Source of the DNA: an uncultured Sphingopyxis sp.
GTDB lineage: Bacteria > Pseudomonadota > Alphaproteobacteria > Sphingomonadales > Sphingomonadaceae
Length of the DNA: 10,401 nucleotides
NCBI GenBank assembly: GCA_937957805.1
Contig: CALFXW010000195.1
Coordinates: forward strand, 1-10,401
Direction of reading: 5' to 3'
Part shown: piece by piece, positions 6,621 to 10,401 of the stretch
Numbering within the stretch: the first letter of the stretch is position 1
Layout of the letters: every line of letters begins with the position of its first letter
Notes under the pieces: model-generated
Databases searched by the model: none
The model's input: only the letters and a program-made list of their open reading frames with translations
What the model was told of the DNA's origin: nothing
Translations under genes and position numbers: made by a program

Positions 6621-7666
6621 GCGGCGAAGCCTTCGCTGGCGGGCCATGCCGGACTGCGCGCAGCCAGCACCTGAAATAATGTCCCCATTTCATCCGCATG
6701 GGTCAGGCGATGCGCCTCCCCCGCCAATGCCCCGGCGCGCGGCGGATGCGCGTGCGCCAGACTGTTCGCACGCGCGTCCAGCCCCAGCGCGCGCAGGAAT
6801 TTGCCCTGTCCGACCGGCCCCTGCACGCGCAGCCCGCCCCCTTCCAACGCAGCGCTGAGCGCGCCAAAATCAACATGCGCGGTCAAATCGCGACTGCCCG
6901 GTGCGACAAAGGGGTCGGCAAATTGGTGCCGCGACAGCGCCTGAAAGCTGTTGCCGATGCGCGCGCCAGCATAGCCATAATCAATCGCCAACAGCGCGCC
7001 GCCCGCCCGCGCGATCAAATCAGCGATGGCAGATGCTATCGCCGATGCCGCAGGGCAGGTTTCAACGATGGCCCCGACAGGTGCGGGGCGGAGTGCGGCG
7101 GGCAGCGCTGCATCCATCGGCATATCGCCATCGCAGGGGGCAAATTGGCCATCGTCGGTCAGGCGGACATATACCTCCCGCCAGCCATTTTCGCCGCGCC
7201 GCAATTGCCGAATCGGCAGCGCGTCGAAAAATTCATTAGCGATGACGATGATGGGCAGATCGCCCGGCAGGTGCTGGACATCATCATGGAAAATCGCTTG
7301 GGGCACCGCTGCGGCCTGTAGATCGCGCAGCACCGGCGAATTTTCGATGAAGTGGACGCGCGCGGGCGTTGCGTGACGTTCCATCGCGCGCAGCATATCG
7401 GCCATCAACGTGCCGCGCCCCGGACCCAGTTCGGCAATCGCAAAATCCGCCACGCCTGCACGCAGCACCAGATCAGCGACCCACAGCCCCAGCATTTCAC
7501 CGAACATCTGGCTGATTTCGGGCGCGGTGGTAAAATCCCCCTCCGCCCCCAATGGGTCGCGCCCGGCATAATAGGCTTGATTGGCATAGGCGATATAATG
7601 GCTGAGCGGGATCGCCCCGCCGCGCGCAATCAATGCGGCGAGCCGCGCGCCCAAATCGCCATCCAT
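6617..7666 (-). CDS. Class I SAM-dependent methyltransferase, MidA/NDUFAF7 family (DUF185)
   Basis: SAM-dependent methyltransferase of the family whose eukaryotic members (NDUFAF7/MidA) dimethylate an arginine on a complex I subunit during assembly. A matching role on bacterial NADH dehydrogenase is inferred. The 349 residues carry the family block GDFTTAPEISQMFGEMLGLW (43-62), the SAM-binding glycine motif ELGPGRGTLMADMLR (79-93), and NEFFDALPIRQ (144-154), followed by LLAIDYGYAG later on. The usual HGYY before the first block reads QAYY here. The ATG at 7666 gives the normal family N-terminus and lies 22 bases after the lgt stop. A TTG at 7696, overlapping the lgt end, would add ten residues with no conserved content. 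Neither start has a strong ribosome site. The stop overlaps the acetyltransferase start by four bases. Confidence 0.92.
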   Translation of the reverse strand: MDGDLGARLAALIARGGAIPLSHYIAYANQAYYAGRDPLGAEGDFTTAPEISQMFGEMLGLWVADLVLRAGVADFAIAELGPGRGTLMADMLRAMERHATPARVHFIENSPVLRDLQAAAVPQAIFHDDVQHLPGDLPIIVIANEFFDALPIRQLRRGENGWREVYVRLTDDGQFAPCDGDMPMDAALPAALRPAPVGAIVETCPAASAIASAIADLIARAGGALLAIDYGYAGARIGNSFQALSRHQFADPFVAPGSRDLTAHVDFGALSAALEGGGLRVQGPVGQGKFLRALGLDARANSLAHAHPPRAGALAGEAHRLTHADEMGTLFQVLAARSPAWPASEGFAA

Positions 7667-7688
7667 GCTGCCGGGCGCGCCGCTGGCT

Positions 7689-8555
7689 TCAGGCAATGCT
7701 CGCCCCGCCCGCTATGGGTTCGACGCGCACCCGCCGCCCCTTGGCACTCCACATCAGCCACAGGCCGAGCAGCATCAGCGGGATGGTCAGCCATTGGCCC
7801 ATCGACAGGCCGCTGCGCGCGGCAAATTCGGTCAATTGCGCGTCGGGCTGGCGGAAAAATTCGACGATGAAGCGCGCAAGGCCGATGCCGGTCGCGAAAA
7901 AGCCGACCAGCCAGCCGGGCAGATAGCGTTTGTCGCTGCGCCAGAAAAAATAGCTGAGGAGGAGGAGCAGCAGCAGCCCCTCCAACCCCGCTTCATATAA
8001 TTGGCTGGGGTGGCGCGGTTGCATCGACCCCGATTCGGGAAAAATAATCGCCCATGGCACGTCGGTGACCCGGCCCCACAGCTCGCCATTGACGAAATTG
8101 GCCAGCCGCCCAAGCAACATGCCAAAGGGCACGACGCAGGCGACATAGTCGCACACCCGCAGAAAGGAGAGGGCATTGCGTCGCGCGACATAATATATGG
8201 CGAGCGTCACCCCCATCACCCCGCCATGAAAGCTCATCCCCCCGTCCCACAGCGCGAAAATCTTGGCCGGATTGCCGAGGTAATAGCCAAAATTGTAAAA
8301 GAGCACATAGCCCAAGCGCCCACCCAAAATGACGCCGAGCATCGCGTAAAAGAGCAGATCATCGATATGACGGTCGGCCATCGGCGCGCCGGGCTGGCGC
8401 ACCATGCGGCGCACCGCCCAATAGGCGCCGAAGATGCCGATAATATAGGCGAGCGCGTAAAAACGGATCGGCAGCGGGCCGATATGAAATTCGCGCACCA
8501 ACCCCAGATCCTGAAAATTGACATATGACGCGCCAAAAGCGAACAGATAGTGCAT
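7689..8555 (-). CDS. lgt: Prolipoprotein diacylglyceryl transferase
   Basis: Inner-membrane enzyme that moves a diacylglyceryl group from phosphatidylglycerol to the lipobox cysteine of prolipoproteins, the first step of lipoprotein maturation. The 288-residue polytopic protein has FHGG (109-112, catalytic-type His110) and the Lgt signature GRLANFVNGELWGR (149-162) with Arg150, Asn153 and Glu158. RHPSQLYEA (181-189) and FFRQPD (234-239) carry conserved Arg residues. Several hydrophobic helices and a basic C-terminal tail are present. The start at 8555 is set by AGGAGG ten bases upstream. The frame is open a further 30 codons, but that part crosses the divergent promoter region and adds no conserved sequence. 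It is the first gene of the leftward run and is divergent from the acyl-CoA synthetase gene across 70 bp. Confidence 0.96.
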   Translation of the reverse strand: MHYLFAFGASYVNFQDLGLVREFHIGPLPIRFYALAYIIGIFGAYWAVRRMVRQPGAPMADRHIDDLLFYAMLGVILGGRLGYVLFYNFGYYLGNPAKIFALWDGGMSFHGGVMGVTLAIYYVARRNALSFLRVCDYVACVVPFGMLLGRLANFVNGELWGRVTDVPWAIIFPESGSMQPRHPSQLYEAGLEGLLLLLLLSYFFWRSDKRYLPGWLVGFFATGIGLARFIVEFFRQPDAQLTEFAARSGLSMGQWLTIPLMLLGLWLMWSAKGRRVRVEPIAGGASIA

Positions 8556-8565
8556 CAATGCCTTC

Positions 8566-8571
8566 CCTCCT
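8566..8571 (-). promoter_or_regulatory. Shine-Dalgarno site of lgt
   Basis: A perfect AGGAGG, read on the minus strand, lies ten bases before the ATG at 8555. It decides between that start and an open upstream extension to 8645. Confidence 0.75.
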
Positions 8572-8586
8572 GTGAGCTGGCCCCTC

Positions 8587-8600
8587 ATAGTCGGGACTAT
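8587..8600. repeat. Short inverted repeat, possible operator
   Basis: ATAGTC (8587-8592) and GACTAT (8595-8600) form a perfect 6-base inverted repeat with a 2-base centre. It overlaps the candidate -10 boxes of both divergent genes, where a regulator could act. No regulator gene is in the window, and a repeat this short can occur by chance. Confidence 0.3.
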
Positions 8601-8615
8601 ATACAAAAGCCAAGT

Positions 8616-8620
8616 GGAGA
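8616..8620 (+). promoter_or_regulatory. Shine-Dalgarno site of the acyl-CoA synthetase gene
   Basis: GGAGA lies five bases before the ATG at 8626. It favours this start over an in-frame ATG at 8572, which would overlap the lgt ribosome site and add 18 residues without conserved content. Confidence 0.65.
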
Positions 8621-8625
8621 GAAAA

Positions 8626-10338
8626 ATGCCCAGCCCGCTAGACATCCAGATTCAACAAGGCTTGGACGCCGTAGTGGGGGAGGGCAAGCTGTTCCAGCTG
8701 GGGGAGATGGAGCAGCGCGGGCAGAAAATGCCCTATATTTCCAACGCGCCTGAAAATCTGACCCATTTTTTCGCCTATTTCTGCATGCAGCATGGCGCGG
8801 CGGAATTTCTGGTCGATGGCGATGAACGGCTGAGCTTTGCCGACACATTTGTCGCCGCGCGCCAAGTGGCGCAGGCGCTGGTCGAACGCCATGGCATTGC
8901 CAAGGGGGACAGGGTCGGCATCGCCATGCGCAACGCGCCGGGCTGGGTCGTCACCTATATGGGCGTGTTGATGGCGGGCGGGGTGGCGGTGCTGCTCAAC
9001 GGCTGGTGGCAGGGCGCGGAACTGGCAGAGGGTATAAAGCAGGTCGATTGCCGCCTGATATTGGCCGACGCGCCGCGCGCCGCGCGCATTGCCGAAGCGG
9101 GCGGCGGGGTTGATGGCTGGCCGATGCTGGTGCTGCCGATTGAACAGAAAATTGCCGATGCCATCGCCCCGATTTGCGCGGGTGCGACGGGTGCAGGCGA
9201 ATTGCCTGCGCTCGGCGGGGATGATCTGGCGACCATCCTCTTCACCTCCGGCTCGACGGGGCAAGCCAAGGGCGCTTATTCAACCCACCGCGCGGTGGTG
9301 CAGGGGACGTTCAACTACCTTGTCCAGACGGCGACCATCCTCCACGTCCTGACCGTCGCGGGCAATGCGCCAGACGGGCAGGCATCGACCCTGCTCAACG
9401 TCCCGATGTTTCATGTGACGGGTGAAGTGCCGGTGCTGCTGCAAAGCTTTGCCATCGGTCGCAAGCTGGTGATGATGGCCAAATGGGACGCGGAGGAGGC
9501 AATGCGCCTCATCGAAAAGGAGAAGATTACCTATTTCGTTGGCGTGCCGTTGATGAGTTATGAGATGCTGATCCACCCCAATCGCGCCAAATATGATTTG
9601 TCGAGCTGCAAAAGCTTTGCCGCCGGCGGCGCGCCGCGCCCGCGCGAACATGTCCGCCGGCTGGCAGAGGGGATGGGCGGGGGCCAGCCCTTATTGGGCT
9701 ATGGCCTCACCGAAACCAATGCGGTCGGCTGCGGCAATATCAACGAAAATTATATCGCCAAGCCCGACAGCACTGGCCCGGCCAGCCTGCCGCTCGTCGA
9801 TCTGGCGATCGTTGATGATGGTGGGCGGGTGTTGCCGACCGGCGACATTGGCGAAGTCACCATCCGTTCGATTGCCAATTTTTCGGGCTATTGGGAAAAT
9901 GAAGCGGCGACCCGCGAAGCCTTTACCGCCGACGCGCGCTTTCGTACGGGGGATCTGGGTTATCTGGATGCCGATGGCTATTTGTTCATCGTTGACCGCA
10001 AAAAGGACATCATCATTCGCGGCGGCGAAAACATCTCCTGCCCAGAGGTGGAGGCGGCGATTTACGCGCATGAAGCGGTCAGCGAATGTTCGGTATTCGG
10101 CCTGCCCGACGAACGATTTGGCGAAATCGTCGGCGCGGTGGTGCATTTCGAAGCGGGCAAGGCGGTGGTGCTCAGCGAGCTCATCGATTGGCTGAAGGGG
10201 CAGCTCGCCGCCTTCAAAATCCCCGCCAAAATGTGGGAAAGTGACGGGCCCTTGCCGGTGCTGGGCACCGGCAAGATCGACCGTGTCACCATCCGTAACC
10301 AATATCGCGCGCTCTATGCAGCGGAAAAATCGGGGTAG
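8626..10338 (+). CDS. AMP-binding acyl-CoA synthetase (class I adenylate-forming enzyme)
   Basis: Cytoplasmic or membrane-associated enzyme that activates a carboxylic acid, probably a fatty acid, to acyl-AMP and then acyl-CoA. The 570 residues hold the whole ANL set: phosphate-binding loop FTSGSTGQAKGA (206-217), PMFHVTG (260-266), GYGLTETNA (358-366), RTGDLGYLDADGY (440-452), hinge region VDRKKDIIIRGGENISCPE (456-474), and the catalytic Lys550 in LGTGKIDR (546-553). Length and motifs match fatty acyl-CoA ligases, but the substrate pocket cannot be read here; aromatic or terpenoid acids are possible. The C-terminal motif has VLGTGKI where many relatives have a longer basic N/TGKI lead. The ATG at 8626 is chosen from GGAGA five bases upstream. 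It is the only rightward gene, ends in TAG at 10338, and shows no clear terminator in the 63 bases left. Confidence 0.93.
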   Translation: MPSPLDIQIQQGLDAVVGEGKLFQLGEMEQRGQKMPYISNAPENLTHFFAYFCMQHGAAEFLVDGDERLSFADTFVAARQVAQALVERHGIAKGDRVGIAMRNAPGWVVTYMGVLMAGGVAVLLNGWWQGAELAEGIKQVDCRLILADAPRAARIAEAGGGVDGWPMLVLPIEQKIADAIAPICAGATGAGELPALGGDDLATILFTSGSTGQAKGAYSTHRAVVQGTFNYLVQTATILHVLTVAGNAPDGQASTLLNVPMFHVTGEVPVLLQSFAIGRKLVMMAKWDAEEAMRLIEKEKITYFVGVPLMSYEMLIHPNRAKYDLSSCKSFAAGGAPRPREHVRRLAEGMGGGQPLLGYGLTETNAVGCGNINENYIAKPDSTGPASLPLVDLAIVDDGGRVLPTGDIGEVTIRSIANFSGYWENEAATREAFTADARFRTGDLGYLDADGYLFIVDRKKDIIIRGGENISCPEVEAAIYAHEAVSECSVFGLPDERFGEIVGAVVHFEAGKAVVLSELIDWLKGQLAAFKIPAKMWESDGPLPVLGTGKIDRVTIRNQYRALYAAEKSG

Positions 10339-10401
10339 CGGCTGCCCTAGGTCACATACCCATAAACAGGATTCCCAAGCGGCGTGAGTTCTGATTCAGT
10401 G
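10339..10401. other. Non-coding contig tail with atypical composition
   Basis: The 63 bases after the acyl-CoA synthetase stop hold no open frame of note and no terminator hairpin. Composition falls to about half G+C after a CCTAGG at 10346-10351, well below the neighbouring genes, and a CTGATTCAG near-palindrome lies at 10391-10399. This could be the outer end of an insertion sequence where assembly stopped, but no transposase is visible. Confidence 0.3.

Larger units (their letters stand above)
8556..8625. promoter_or_regulatory. Divergent promoter region between lgt and the acyl-CoA synthetase gene
   Basis: This 70-bp gap must hold the start signals of both directions unless transcription enters from outside. 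On the minus strand TATAGT (8596-8601) matches the -10 consensus at five of six places. On the plus strand TATATA (8598-8603) is also -10-like. Neither has a convincing -35 box. The two candidates overlap, so the two directions could compete. The call is inferred from position and AT-rich motifs only. Confidence 0.45.

Noticed and set aside
8638..9264. 208-codon minus-strand frame inside the acyl-CoA synthetase gene
   Set aside because: The plus-strand gene is complete with every family motif; the antisense frame has none.
10339..10401. Rho-independent terminator after the acyl-CoA synthetase gene
   Set aside because: CCTAGG is the only palindrome near the stop and no stem with a following T-run is present.
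1..10401. Defence system, CRISPR array, prophage or biosynthetic cluster
   Set aside because: No repeat-spacer pattern, nuclease, integrase, phage structural or modular synthase gene is seen; every gene fits a known housekeeping or transport family.

Overview
The window looks like one contig end from a high-G+C alphaproteobacterium, most likely a member of the Sphingomonadales. This rests on codon use, the STAS-fused MlaE permease, and the run lgt, DUF185 methyltransferase, pgeF, which I associate with sphingomonads. The assignment is inference; no rRNA or marker gene is present. The first 27 bases are not genomic: they match the 3' part of the Illumina TruSeq read-1 adapter.

Layout: nine protein genes fill almost all of the rest. 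Eight point leftward (minus strand) and read, in transcription order from 8555 down to 28: lgt; a MidA/NDUFAF7-type methyltransferase; a GNAT acetyltransferase; pgeF; a KgtP-like MFS/MHS symporter; a Cys/Met-metabolism PLP enzyme; mlaE with a built-in STAS domain; mlaF; and an mlaD cut off by the adapter junction. That is nine minus-strand genes including the partial mlaD. One gene, an acyl-CoA synthetase (AMP-binding) at 8626-10338, runs rightward, divergent from lgt. No RNA gene, CRISPR array, prophage or complete insertion sequence was seen. Only short gaps lack a gene; the longest is 71 bp, so there is no gene-free stretch over 300 bases.

The minus-strand genes are tightly packed. The methyltransferase, GNAT, pgeF and symporter genes are joined by three 4-base ATGA overlaps. 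mlaE/mlaF and mlaF/mlaD are joined by TGATG one-base overlaps. Gaps of 64 and 71 bp flank the PLP enzyme, so the strand may hold one long operon or two to three transcription units.

Functionally the cluster leans towards envelope upkeep: lipoprotein lipidation (Lgt), peptidoglycan quality control (PgeF) and lipid transport for outer-membrane asymmetry (MlaEFD). Metabolic genes are mixed in: 2-oxoglutarate-type uptake, sulfur amino-acid chemistry, respiratory complex I assembly, and fatty-acid activation on the other strand. All families are known. I found no convincing undescribed system; the most notable points are the adapter artefact, the truncated mlaD, a possible start-codon hairpin and an odd low-G+C right end.
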